Both the position numbers and the translations under genes were made by a program. Positions 43,520 to 51,955 of a DNA stretch of 64,000 bases are shown here, in pieces. The DNA is from CAVYXZ01 sp965223835 (GTDB taxonomy: Bacteria > Chloroflexota > Anaerolineae > Aggregatilineales > Phototrophicaceae), in the NCBI GenBank assembly GCA_965223835.1, contig CBDCXQ010000001.1:1426001-1490000 (forward strand), in the 5' to 3' direction. Below the pieces are notes generated by a model that was not told where the DNA came from, did no database searches, and saw only the letters and a list, made by a program, of their open reading frames with translations. Positions within the stretch are counted from its first letter, which is position 1. Each line of letters starts with the position of its first letter.

Positions 43520-44635
43520 ATGTCGCGCAACGTTCTTTTAATTGAACCCTATTATGGCGGTAGTCATCGCGCGTGGGCCGATGGTTATGTTCGCTACTCC
43601 GAGCACCATGTCCAATTGCTGACATTACCAGCCCAGTTCTGGAAATGGCGGATGCAGGGTGGGGCGGTTACATTGGCCCGACTTTTCGCCGAGCGGAAAC
43701 TGCAACCGGATGTAATCCTCGCGTCGGACATGTTCAACCTGGCGACATTTCGGGCGCTTACGCGGCTGGATGCCACGCCTTGCGCAGTATATTTCCATGA
43801 AAATCAATTGACATATCCCCAGAATTCGCGGCAGCGCCACGGCTGGCAGTATGGCTTCGTTAATTATGTGAGCGCGTTGACTGCCGATGTCGTGTATTTT
43901 AACAGTGTCTTTCATCAAGCTGCATTTCTGGATGAGCTGCCGCGCATGCTCAAGCATTTTGGCGATTACAATGAACTGGCAACAGTCGAGCAAATTCGGG
44001 CTAAGGCGCAGGTTTTGCCATTGGGACTTGATCTGCGCCGGTTTGATGCTCATCAGGTTGACCGTGACCCGAGTCAGCCATCGCTTATTCTGTGGAATCA
44101 TCGCTGGGAAGCGGATAAGAACCCAGATTTATTCTTCGCGGTGCTGTATCGACTCGCCAATGAGGGCATTGCGTTTCGGGTAGCGTTAGCTGGTGAGAAT
44201 TTCCAGCAGGAACCAACAAATTTCGAGCAGGCCCGCCGGGAATTGGGTGATCGGGTGGTTCACTATGGTTACGTGGCAGATTTCGCTGAATATGCACGGC
44301 TGTTATGGTCTGCCGATTATGTGGTGAGCACGGCAAATCAGGATTTTTTTGGCATCGCGATTGCCGAGGCGATGTACTGTGGCTGTATTCCCTTGCTGCC
44401 TTACCGCTTGAATTATCCAGCTTTGATGCCTGATGCCTTTAAATCAGCCTGCTTATACAGCGCCAACGATCTTTATACGTTGTTGAAGCGCCATTTGCAG
44501 GGTGAAATCAGCGTTGATAACATAAATCCCTTGCAGGAATTTATCACCCGGTTCGATTGGCAACGGATGGCCCCGCAATATGATGCGGCGCTTACTCGAC
44601 TGGCTCAGGTACCTCAATCTGATTCTGGAACGTGA
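43520..44635 (+). CDS. glycosyltransferase, tRNA-queuosine mannosyltransferase-like (DUF3524 N-terminus)
   Basis: The 371-residue protein has an N-terminal domain with the GTDC1/DUF3524 signature VLLIEPYYGGSHRAWADGY and FWKWRMQGGAV, and a GT4-like C-terminal half with the nucleotide-sugar motif FFGIAIAEAMYCGCIPLLPYRLNYPAL. In animals this family (QTMAN) mannosylates queuosine in tRNA-Asp. The bacterial role is inferred: glycosylation of queuosine or of another small acceptor. No queuosine biosynthesis genes are nearby. It is six bases after the BTAD regulator, and its 3' end overlaps the convergent gyrA by 44 bases. Confidence 0.8.
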   Translation: MSRNVLLIEPYYGGSHRAWADGYVRYSEHHVQLLTLPAQFWKWRMQGGAVTLARLFAERKLQPDVILASDMFNLATFRALTRLDATPCAVYFHENQLTYPQNSRQRHGWQYGFVNYVSALTADVVYFNSVFHQAAFLDELPRMLKHFGDYNELATVEQIRAKAQVLPLGLDLRRFDAHQVDRDPSQPSLILWNHRWEADKNPDLFFAVLYRLANEGIAFRVALAGENFQQEPTNFEQARRELGDRVVHYGYVADFAEYARLLWSADYVVSTANQDFFGIAIAEAMYCGCIPLLPYRLNYPALMPDAFKSACLYSANDLYTLLKRHLQGEISVDNINPLQEFITRFDWQRMAPQYDAALTRLAQVPQSDSGT

Positions 44636-47045
44636 CAACTGCTGATACCGTTTCTTTCTCCCGCATTGAGATTACATAATCGCCGCCATTGCGCCCGCGC
44701 TTGAGTTTTTGGGCCAGTCCAACCCGCATGTATTTGGGCTTATTTTTGGTGGTCAGCACGACGATATTATCATCCTGACGACCAATGGTAGCGGCCCGCA
44801 CCGCTTGACTATCGGCGGGCAGGCGCATGGCAATAACGCCCCCACCAGCGCGGCCCTGCGACGGGAACTCGTCAATCAGCGAGATTTTGGCGACGCCATC
44901 GTCGGTGATCGTCCAAACATACTGATTTTCAGCCGCCAGGAATGCACCGACAACCTGGTCTCGCTGCCCCATCAGTTTGATGCCCCGCATCCCCCCGGCG
45001 GGTAAGCCAGTCGGTCGAACATCATCTTCACTGAAGCGTATAGCCTGGCCTTGTGCAGTAACTAATACCGCTTCGTTGGTGCCAGTGGTGGGTAACACCC
45101 AGCCCAACCGATCCTTGCCGGTGAGGTTCATCACTTTAAAGGTGTTCGATGACATCCCTGGCAGATCCTCAATGCGTAACCGTTTGACCTGTGCGTCGCG
45201 ACTTGCCAGGAACAGGTAGCCACTCTCCAGATCGGGTGGCAGGCTGAGGATAGCGACCACTTCAGCTTTTGGCTCAAGCGGACACATCGTATTGAATGCT
45301 ACCCCCTGGGCCGGGTCATTAATCTGTGGTAATTGCTGGACCGGGATCGTTGCGCATTCACCCTCAGCTGTAAAGAGGTAAAGCACTTGATTGGTGCTGC
45401 TGTGAACGATGAAGCGGGGCGGTTTCTTGACATCTGTCGTGATCTTGGGCGCCATATCTTCATAGCTGCGCCCGATTAGACCATTGACCGTTAGCGTAAC
45501 CCAGGTATTTTCCTGCGGGATCATGAGGTCTTCGGTGCTGGTGGCGGTATTATCGGTGATGATCGTGCGGCGTGGGTCGCTATACGCTTGCTGGATGCTG
45601 CCCAATTCATCGGCAATCACGCTGCGCATTTTGTCTGGACTTGCCAGCAAACCTTCCAGATACTTGATGAGTCTGATTTTTTCTTTGTACTCATCGTCGA
45701 TCTTGCGTCGTTCCAGGGCTGCCAGGCGGCGCAATTGCATATCTAGAATGGCCTGAGCCTGGATCTCGCTGATTTTTAGGGCTTTGCGGAGATTTGCGCG
45801 GGCCGTTTGGACATTGCGCGACTTGCGAATGATGGCAATGGTTTCGTCCAAATTATCCAGTGCCTTGAGCAACCCTTCCAGGATGTGTGCCCGTTCCTGA
45901 GCGCGGGTCAGTTCATATTCACTGCGCCGTCGGATGACAACCAGGCGATGGTCCAGATATACGCGTAACACTTGCTTCAGATTCAGAATCCGTGGCTCGT
46001 TATCCACCAGCGCCAGCATGATGATGCTGAAAGTGTCCTGGAGGGGCGTTAATTTGAACAGGTCCGATAACACATCGGTGGGGTCTGCGCCGCGTTGGAG
46101 TTCGACCACCATTCGCATGCCTTGCCGGTCGGATTCGTCGCGTAAATCGGCCAGGCCTTCCAGCTTTCCTGTGCGGACCAGTGACGCGATACGTTCCGTC
46201 AATGATGACTTGTTCGTCTGGTAGGGGAGTTCGCTGACGATAATCCGAGATTTACCCCGGCCCATATCTTCAATGTGAACCTTCGCCCGTACCGTGATTT
46301 TGCCCCGTCCAGTTGAATAGGCGGTGATGAGCGGATCTTCTTCTGAATCGGTGCTATCCCGGTGACGGTAGACCAAACCACCGGTCGGAAAATCGGGTCC
46401 TTTGATAAACTGCATCAAATCACTGATCGCGATGTCTTCCAGCTTTTTCCAGTTGTCGAGCATATAGATGAGCGCGTCACACACCTCACTCAAGTTGTGG
46501 GGAGGAATGCTGGTGGACATGCCGACCGCGATCCCGGATGAACCGTTAACCAATAAGTTCGGGATACTGGCGGGGAGGACTGCCGGTTCGGTCAGGCTGC
46601 CGTCGAAATTCTCCTGGAAATCGACCGTGTTCTTATCAATATCGACCAGGAGTTCCTCGCCCATTTCGGCCATGCGCGCTTCGGTATAGCGCATAGCAGC
46701 GGGACCATCACCATCGATGCTCCCGAAATTGCCCTGACCATCCACCAGCATGTAGCGCATCGAAAAAGTCTGTGCCAGCCGTACCATCGTCTCGTAGACG
46801 GCAGTATCACCATGCGGATGATACTTGCCCAGCACTTCACCGACGATACGGGCGCTTTTTTTGTACTGTGCGTCGGACCGCATGCCCATATCGTGCATCG
46901 CATATAGGATGCGCCGGTGCACCGGTTTTAGGCCGTCACGCGCATCGGGCAGGGCGCGTGAGACAATGACGCTCATCGCATAATCCAGGTAAGCACTGCG
47001 CATTTCCTGGTCAATATTTATCGAGTGAATGTTACCATTATTCAT
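44592..47045 (-). CDS. gyrA: DNA gyrase subunit A
   Basis: This 817-residue protein is the breakage-reunion subunit. It has the winged-helix region ALPDARDGLKPVHRRILYAM, the quinolone-determining stretch HPHGDTAVYE (Thr81 at the E. coli Ser83 position) and the catalytic Tyr120 in AAMRYTEAR. The C-terminal six-blade beta-pinwheel (about 500-800) contains QGRAGGGVIAM, a degenerate form of the GyrA box QRRGGKG, which supports gyrase over topoisomerase IV. gyrB is not in the window. GAGGAT precedes the start, and a good promoter lies upstream. Its last 44 bases overlap the convergent glycosyltransferase. Confidence 0.93.
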   Translation of the reverse strand: MNNGNIHSINIDQEMRSAYLDYAMSVIVSRALPDARDGLKPVHRRILYAMHDMGMRSDAQYKKSARIVGEVLGKYHPHGDTAVYETMVRLAQTFSMRYMLVDGQGNFGSIDGDGPAAMRYTEARMAEMGEELLVDIDKNTVDFQENFDGSLTEPAVLPASIPNLLVNGSSGIAVGMSTSIPPHNLSEVCDALIYMLDNWKKLEDIAISDLMQFIKGPDFPTGGLVYRHRDSTDSEEDPLITAYSTGRGKITVRAKVHIEDMGRGKSRIIVSELPYQTNKSSLTERIASLVRTGKLEGLADLRDESDRQGMRMVVELQRGADPTDVLSDLFKLTPLQDTFSIIMLALVDNEPRILNLKQVLRVYLDHRLVVIRRRSEYELTRAQERAHILEGLLKALDNLDETIAIIRKSRNVQTARANLRKALKISEIQAQAILDMQLRRLAALERRKIDDEYKEKIRLIKYLEGLLASPDKMRSVIADELGSIQQAYSDPRRTIITDNTATSTEDLMIPQENTWVTLTVNGLIGRSYEDMAPKITTDVKKPPRFIVHSSTNQVLYLFTAEGECATIPVQQLPQINDPAQGVAFNTMCPLEPKAEVVAILSLPPDLESGYLFLASRDAQVKRLRIEDLPGMSSNTFKVMNLTGKDRLGWVLPTTGTNEAVLVTAQGQAIRFSEDDVRPTGLPAGGMRGIKLMGQRDQVVGAFLAAENQYVWTITDDGVAKISLIDEFPSQGRAGGGVIAMRLPADSQAVRAATIGRQDDNIVVLTTKNKPKYMRVGLAQKLKRGRNGGDYVISMREKETVSAVVTFQNQIEVPEPVE

Positions 47046-47094
47046 TCAAGCAGATCCTCAATATTAAGTTGTATGAGGGGGAAAATGTTCATAC

Positions 47095-47139
47095 ATTCTA
47101 TGTTCGCAGAGTGCGACTGTCAAATTTGAACATTTGTTC
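47095..47139 (-). promoter_or_regulatory. gyrA promoter with adjacent GAAC-N4-GTTC palindrome
   Basis: On the minus strand a perfect -35 TTGACA (plus 47118-47123), a 17-bp spacer and -10 TAGAAT (plus 47095-47100) form a strong promoter. Directly upstream, GAAC-ATTT-GTTC (47128-47139) is a palindrome of the same design as the one before the AAA+ gene, and resembles Gram-positive LexA boxes. A regulator binding there would sit just behind the -35 box. Confidence 0.7.
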
Positions 47140-47218
47140 TCTATTATAACACATAATTGCTCATTGATTAGCCGCCTTCTCGTAATTTTTCTAGCAATCT
47201 GCACGGGGCTATGATAGT

Positions 47219-48763
47219 ATGCGCAGCATGATGATGACATACTTGCTGCCTTCCATGCTTAGCCTGGGCCTCCTGTTATTGGCGGCCACCGCCTGTATCC
47301 CGCAAACGCCGATTCCCATTTATGTCACACCGACTCATGAGACAACCATAACACCCATCCCAACGGTGGGTGGATTGGCACCGACAGCAACCGATCAAAC
47401 TGATGGAGAAGCGGCGGCGGTCGTTGCATCACCCACAGCGACGGTTGAACGATCCGCCACTCGCCCCGGAATTCGTCCCGGACCGATCATTGGGCCAGAT
47501 TACACGCCGCCACCAACGTTTACGCCGCGCCCGGCACCCTCGGCCACACCGCAACCAACCGTCGAAGCGACGCCGCAACCAGCGACTCGAGTACCAGCAG
47601 ATACGGCCTTGCCACCACCGTCCAATACACCGGCTGGTCCAGATCCATCCGGATTGCCGGGTTTAGATCCCAGCCAGATGGGGGTGCAGGTGCATACGCT
47701 GTTGGAACAAAGTGATTGGAACGAAGTGCTGCGGTTGACGGAACAGCTTGAACTGGGCTGGGTCAAAGTACAAATTGATTGGACGTTGTTGCAGCCCAAC
47801 GGCCCCGACGAGATCACCGAAGCCTTCCGGCGACAGGAACTCTATGTCGAGAATCTGAAACAGCGTGGTATGAAAGTGCTCGTCAGTGTGGCGAAAGCGC
47901 CGGATTGGGCGCGTTCGAACACCGCTGAATCGGGGCCACCCGACGATCCCCAGGCCCTGGTGAATTTTCTCAATTTAATGATGACCGAGTTTGGCAACGC
48001 GATTGACGCGATTGAAATCTGGAATGAGCCGAACCTCATCCGCGAATGGCAGGGAAGGCCTTTGACCGGCGAGGAATACATGCGCTATTTCACGCCCGCG
48101 TATCAAGCCATCAACGCCTATTCGGATCGGATGCTGACAGACCCGAAAGAGCCGCGTGCAACGCATATTATTGTGGTGACGGCTGGGCTGGCCCCCACTT
48201 CAACCAGCGATTTTTCAACGGATGACCGAGCCTATCTCCAGCAGATGTATAACGCTGGCCTGGGTAATTTCCGCGATAACGTGGCGATTGGTGCCCATCC
48301 GTTTAGCTGGGGCAATCCGCCCGACGTGCGCTGTTGCGACGCCGTTGAAGGCCAAAGCTGGGATGATAACCCCGTATTCTTCTTCGCTAACACCATCGAA
48401 GATTATCGCAATATCATGGTCGCCAATGGTCACAACGACTTGCAATTGTGGCTGACGGAGTTTGGCTGGGCGACCTGGGATGAATTGCCGGGGGACGCGC
48501 CGGAATTGTGGATGACATACAACGACAAATGGGGTCAGGCCGAGAGTACCTTGCGGGCGTTCCAGATCGGTCAGGCGACTGATTTCATCGGCCCCATGTT
48601 CCTGTGGAATATGAATTTTGGCTGGTTGCCAACGCTGATCGAAAATCGTGACGAACGAGCCGCCTACAGCCTCCTGGTGCCGCTGGCCCAGCAAGAGCGC
48701 CCCCTCTATTGGATGATCTACGATGCGGTGCGTCCGGATGTGCAATTGGACCGTTACGACTAA
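47219..48763 (+). CDS. lipoprotein with glycoside-hydrolase (clan A, TIM-barrel) domain
   Basis: This is a 514-residue exported protein. The signal peptide ends in lipobox LAATAC, followed by a Thr/Pro-rich linker to about residue 150 and a (beta/alpha)8-type domain. The clan GH-A catalytic pair is apparent: acid/base Glu in IEIWNEPN and nucleophile Glu in LQLWLTEFGWA. GH39-, GH5- or GH30-like folds share these motifs, so the substrate (a plant or microbial glycan) is unknown. It begins after the gyrA promoter region and ends at a strong terminator. Confidence 0.85.
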   Translation: MRSMMMTYLLPSMLSLGLLLLAATACIPQTPIPIYVTPTHETTITPIPTVGGLAPTATDQTDGEAAAVVASPTATVERSATRPGIRPGPIIGPDYTPPPTFTPRPAPSATPQPTVEATPQPATRVPADTALPPPSNTPAGPDPSGLPGLDPSQMGVQVHTLLEQSDWNEVLRLTEQLELGWVKVQIDWTLLQPNGPDEITEAFRRQELYVENLKQRGMKVLVSVAKAPDWARSNTAESGPPDDPQALVNFLNLMMTEFGNAIDAIEIWNEPNLIREWQGRPLTGEEYMRYFTPAYQAINAYSDRMLTDPKEPRATHIIVVTAGLAPTSTSDFSTDDRAYLQQMYNAGLGNFRDNVAIGAHPFSWGNPPDVRCCDAVEGQSWDDNPVFFFANTIEDYRNIMVANGHNDLQLWLTEFGWATWDELPGDAPELWMTYNDKWGQAESTLRAFQIGQATDFIGPMFLWNMNFGWLPTLIENRDERAAYSLLVPLAQQERPLYWMIYDAVRPDVQLDRYD

Positions 48764-48794
48764 TCACGCTGTTTTATGATGTCCAGGATATGAG

Positions 48795-48825
48795 AGAACC
48801 GGGATGCAGTGACCCCGGTTCTTTT
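48795..48825 (+). terminator. Rho-independent terminator after the glycosidase gene
   Basis: AGAACCGGG (48795-48803) pairs with CCCGGTTCT (48814-48822), nine perfect pairs with a 10-base loop, followed by TTT. It also separates the gene from the convergent solute-binding protein. Confidence 0.85.
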
Positions 48826-48833
48826 GGTTATGG

Positions 48834-50612
48834 TTACTGGGCTTTCTCTAGCGCGAGGATGATTTTCGCCGTGCTGTCCCACCAGGTTGGGGCCTGGAAG
48901 TAATTGTTTTCAGCACTCGGCCAGTTGGTCCAGTAGGTGTTGTTGAATGGAATGAGCTTGGTAGCCTGGGTGATCGGAATGTTGGGCAGTTCACCGTACC
49001 AGATTTCCATCGCTTCCATGAAAAGTGGCATGATCGCTGGATCACCGAGCGGCAACTCTGCTATCTGATCGACAATCGCGCTGTAGACTTCAGCATTCGC
49101 GCCGCTCCAACGACCAATGTTGAGTGAACTTGGTGACGGTTCACCAATCGGGGCCAGCCAACGAATGTTGTCAGTATCCATAGAACCCCAGGGTTCATTG
49201 ACCGAACCACAACTACCCCAATCCAAAACAACTTCAAAGTTTCCAGTCGCTCGATTGTCGTTCCAGGTGGCGTTGGTCACATTACTCTGAACAGCGGCTA
49301 TACCGATTCCCCGCCATTGTTCGACCAGGTTTTCGGCAATGCGGCGTTTTTCAATGAAGCCTTCGGGAGCTTGGATGTTTAACGCCAGCTCCTGACCATC
49401 TTTTTCATAAATGCCACTGCCATTCAAGACGTAGCCATTGCCTTCGATGAGGGCCGTTGCCTGGGCCACATCCGCAACCGGGCTAAGGGTCAGGTTGGCT
49501 GCTTCCAGCGCATTGATGAAGGGATTAACAAGGCCACCGTACTCTGGGAACATGCTGAGGGATGGATTGGTCGCGCCTTCATAGGCGATCTGCACCACTT
49601 GATTACGATCAGTCGCATGGCTTAAGGCCCAGCGCATTTCCGGGTTGCCCCACGGCTCAACCGTATGATTTACAGCGGCACGTCGGGCACAGGGGCCGAA
49701 CCATACCCAGGGCGAACCATTCTGCCAGGCGATGAAGTTCGGGTTTTGCGCCTGAATAACTTCCCAGGCACCAACGGTGACATCCATCACGCTGTCGACT
49801 TCATTGTCAATCGCCAGCAGTGCCCGAATATCGTCGCTGCCGGTGTGAATCCAGATCGCACGGCGCGGTTCTGGCAAATTGAAATTACCCGTAGCCGCAC
49901 CCCACCAGTTGTCATCACGATCATAGACGAACTCATTCTCACTGGCACGGACCATTTTGTAAGGACCGCTGCCGACGGGGTGCCCCGCTTCGAGGTCGAA
50001 GTTAGTGAATTCGAATACGTCTACCTGGCTCCAGATGTGCTCAGGCATCGGCAGGAAACTGCTACCAATCTTGACTGAAAAATAATCCAGTTGGAACCGG
50101 GGGTTGGGCCGTTTTAGGTTGAAGGTCATGGTGAGATTATCGACCTTTTCAACCGAGTCGATCCAGCTTTGCAGCGCGGCGGCCCGGGCCAGGGTCGCGG
50201 TTTCATCATTCAGCAACAAATTCACCGTGAACATGACATCATCAATGTCGAGTGTTTCACCGTCTTGCCAGTAGGCTCCATCGCGCAGTGTCAGCGTCCA
50301 AACATCCAACGTCTCGTTGGGAGTCATGCTCTCGCCCAACCAGGGTTCAATCTCGCCGCTCTCATAGTTTAGGACAAACAGCGGCTCGTAGACGACCTGA
50401 CCGGTCCCAACGTTGCCGCCGGCTGAACTGAAGGTAGCGATCAGATTATGATTGAACGGGTTGGCATTGGTCGCGTTCCCGCCGTCAATATCAAGAATAA
50501 CGGTGTCTTCGCGCGGGACTTCAGGTATATCCTGGGCGATGACCATGTTAATGGTGAGTGTGACCAGGGCGATGATGACGACCATCCCTAAGCCCAAATA
50601 TCGAGATCTCAT
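48834..50612 (-). CDS. ABC transporter substrate-binding protein, family 5 (SBP_bac_5)
   Basis: This 592-residue exported binding protein has a signal peptide (MRSRYLGLGMVVIIALVTLTINMVIAQ) without a lipobox Cys, and the family-5 fold (GQVVYEPLFVLNYESGEIEPWLGESMTPNETLDVWTLTLRDGAYWQDGETLD). Members bind peptides, nickel, or oligosaccharides. With a sulfatase and a GntR/LacI regulator upstream in the same direction, a sugar or glycan-derived ligand is plausible. No permease or ATPase genes adjoin it. AAGGAG lies 6 bases before the ATG. Confidence 0.9.
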   Translation of the reverse strand: MRSRYLGLGMVVIIALVTLTINMVIAQDIPEVPREDTVILDIDGGNATNANPFNHNLIATFSSAGGNVGTGQVVYEPLFVLNYESGEIEPWLGESMTPNETLDVWTLTLRDGAYWQDGETLDIDDVMFTVNLLLNDETATLARAAALQSWIDSVEKVDNLTMTFNLKRPNPRFQLDYFSVKIGSSFLPMPEHIWSQVDVFEFTNFDLEAGHPVGSGPYKMVRASENEFVYDRDDNWWGAATGNFNLPEPRRAIWIHTGSDDIRALLAIDNEVDSVMDVTVGAWEVIQAQNPNFIAWQNGSPWVWFGPCARRAAVNHTVEPWGNPEMRWALSHATDRNQVVQIAYEGATNPSLSMFPEYGGLVNPFINALEAANLTLSPVADVAQATALIEGNGYVLNGSGIYEKDGQELALNIQAPEGFIEKRRIAENLVEQWRGIGIAAVQSNVTNATWNDNRATGNFEVVLDWGSCGSVNEPWGSMDTDNIRWLAPIGEPSPSSLNIGRWSGANAEVYSAIVDQIAELPLGDPAIMPLFMEAMEIWYGELPNIPITQATKLIPFNNTYWTNWPSAENNYFQAPTWWDSTAKIILALEKAQ

Positions 50613-50687
50613 TTTTGCTCCTTAAGAAATATCTATCAGAATGTACGAACGGTAAATTAGATGTATTTGCAGACCTCCTCTCAATCG

Positions 50688-51851
50688 TTATTCGTTTAAT
50701 TCCACAATATCCATAGGCACAATCACCGTTTGAGATGGACCGGTGATTTCACCTTTGATACGCCCAATAAGTAGTTTCGCCGCCGCTTCACCGAGTTGGT
50801 GGCCGGAGTGACGGGCAAAAAGCGAGATGTAATGTCGATAGTATGGTGAGATCACATCACCAATCATCGCAATATCTAGCACGATTTCAGTCGAAGATAG
50901 ATCGTCAATAGATCGGTCAGAGCCAGTACGCAGGTTCATTTCTTTGAGGCGGTCGTGATTCAACCGATTCAGGTCGAAAAGCAATAGCTCAGTGGTTGGA
51001 TCGTTGGCAGAGAAAATTGCCGTAAACTTATTTTGCTCAATCCGCTGCAATAATTTCACATGTGTTTCTGGTGTGGGGCGGCTATAAATGTCCAGAATGA
51101 GTTCATCGTCAAACGTAATGCCATGATCTGCCAATGCCTGACGATACCCGGCCAATCGATTCTTGACGCTGCTAACATGGGGTTCACTCGTCTGCGCGAA
51201 CGCAATGTGTTGATGGCCGCGATTGATGAGCGCCAGTGTCAGCTCATAACCAATTTCAGCATCATTAAAAACGGCCCGATCGGTGAGTTGTTCGTGATAA
51301 TAACGGTCTACACATACAACCGGGAAACCCGCATCAATTGCTGACTGCATCAATGCATGGTGCCCCTCATTTACCTCTGATCCGGGATGAAAGATGATGC
51401 CATCGACCTGGTTCATCACCACATTTGGGCGCGATTCCTCATGGTCTTCGAAATGAGATTGTGCCCCAATGAGGTTCAGGGTGTAATTATGCTCACTGGT
51501 GACGCGTTGAACCCCGTCGACGATGGCTTGCCACAAATATTGTCGATCATAGCGGTCAGTTTCTGGCTGAAGATCATTTAGGATTCCAACAACAATGGGT
51601 GCTGTTGATGATGTGGCACAGGCAAATGTACCTCTCCCTTGTTGTCGCTCGATGATTCCCTCGGCCTCCAGCATGTCCATTGCTTTCGTTAGTGTAATGC
51701 GGCTTACACCAAAGCGCTTGGTCAGTGCGTTGGTTGGCGGAAGCGCGGTTCCCGGTTGTATTTCACCTGTTTTGATCAGATCCAACAAGGCTGAGTAGAC
51801 CTGATAATATTTTGGGATGGGTGAGTTTTCATTGACCTGTTTGATTGTCAC
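50688..51851 (-). CDS. GntR-type regulator with LacI-like sensor domain
   Basis: This 387-residue regulator has a GntR winged helix at about 8-78 (IPKYYQVYSALLDLIKTGEIQPGTALPPTNALTKRFGVSRITLTKAMDMLEAEGIIERQQGRGTF in outline) followed by a periplasmic-binding-like sugar-sensor domain (about 88-385), the AraR-type architecture. It probably responds to a sugar. The start is GTG 51851, with a weak ribosome binding site. A strong promoter with an overlapping perfect palindrome lies just upstream, which suggests self-regulation. It sits between the sulfatase and the solute-binding-protein genes. Confidence 0.9.
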   Translation of the reverse strand: MTIKQVNENSPIPKYYQVYSALLDLIKTGEIQPGTALPPTNALTKRFGVSRITLTKAMDMLEAEGIIERQQGRGTFACATSSTAPIVVGILNDLQPETDRYDRQYLWQAIVDGVQRVTSEHNYTLNLIGAQSHFEDHEESRPNVVMNQVDGIIFHPGSEVNEGHHALMQSAIDAGFPVVCVDRYYHEQLTDRAVFNDAEIGYELTLALINRGHQHIAFAQTSEPHVSSVKNRLAGYRQALADHGITFDDELILDIYSRPTPETHVKLLQRIEQNKFTAIFSANDPTTELLLFDLNRLNHDRLKEMNLRTGSDRSIDDLSSTEIVLDIAMIGDVISPYYRHYISLFARHSGHQLGEAAAKLLIGRIKGEITGPSQTVIVPMDIVELNE

Positions 51852-51880
51852 CAGCTTGAACCTATTCGAGCCGCCAAATA

Positions 51881-51908
51881 ATTATATATTGCTATGTTGA
51901 CATGTCAA
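51881..51908 (-). promoter_or_regulatory. GntR-gene promoter overlapped by a perfect 12-bp palindrome
   Basis: On the minus strand -35 TTGACA (plus 51903-51908), a 16-bp spacer and -10 TATAAT (plus 51881-51886) are both perfect hexamers. TTGACATGTCAA (51897-51908) is a perfect palindrome covering the -35 box, the expected position for a repressor operator. Confidence 0.75.
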
Positions 51909-51955
51909 ATTTTGCTGAAGGTGTATTGTTTCAATTGCTGGTGTCGCTCACCGTT

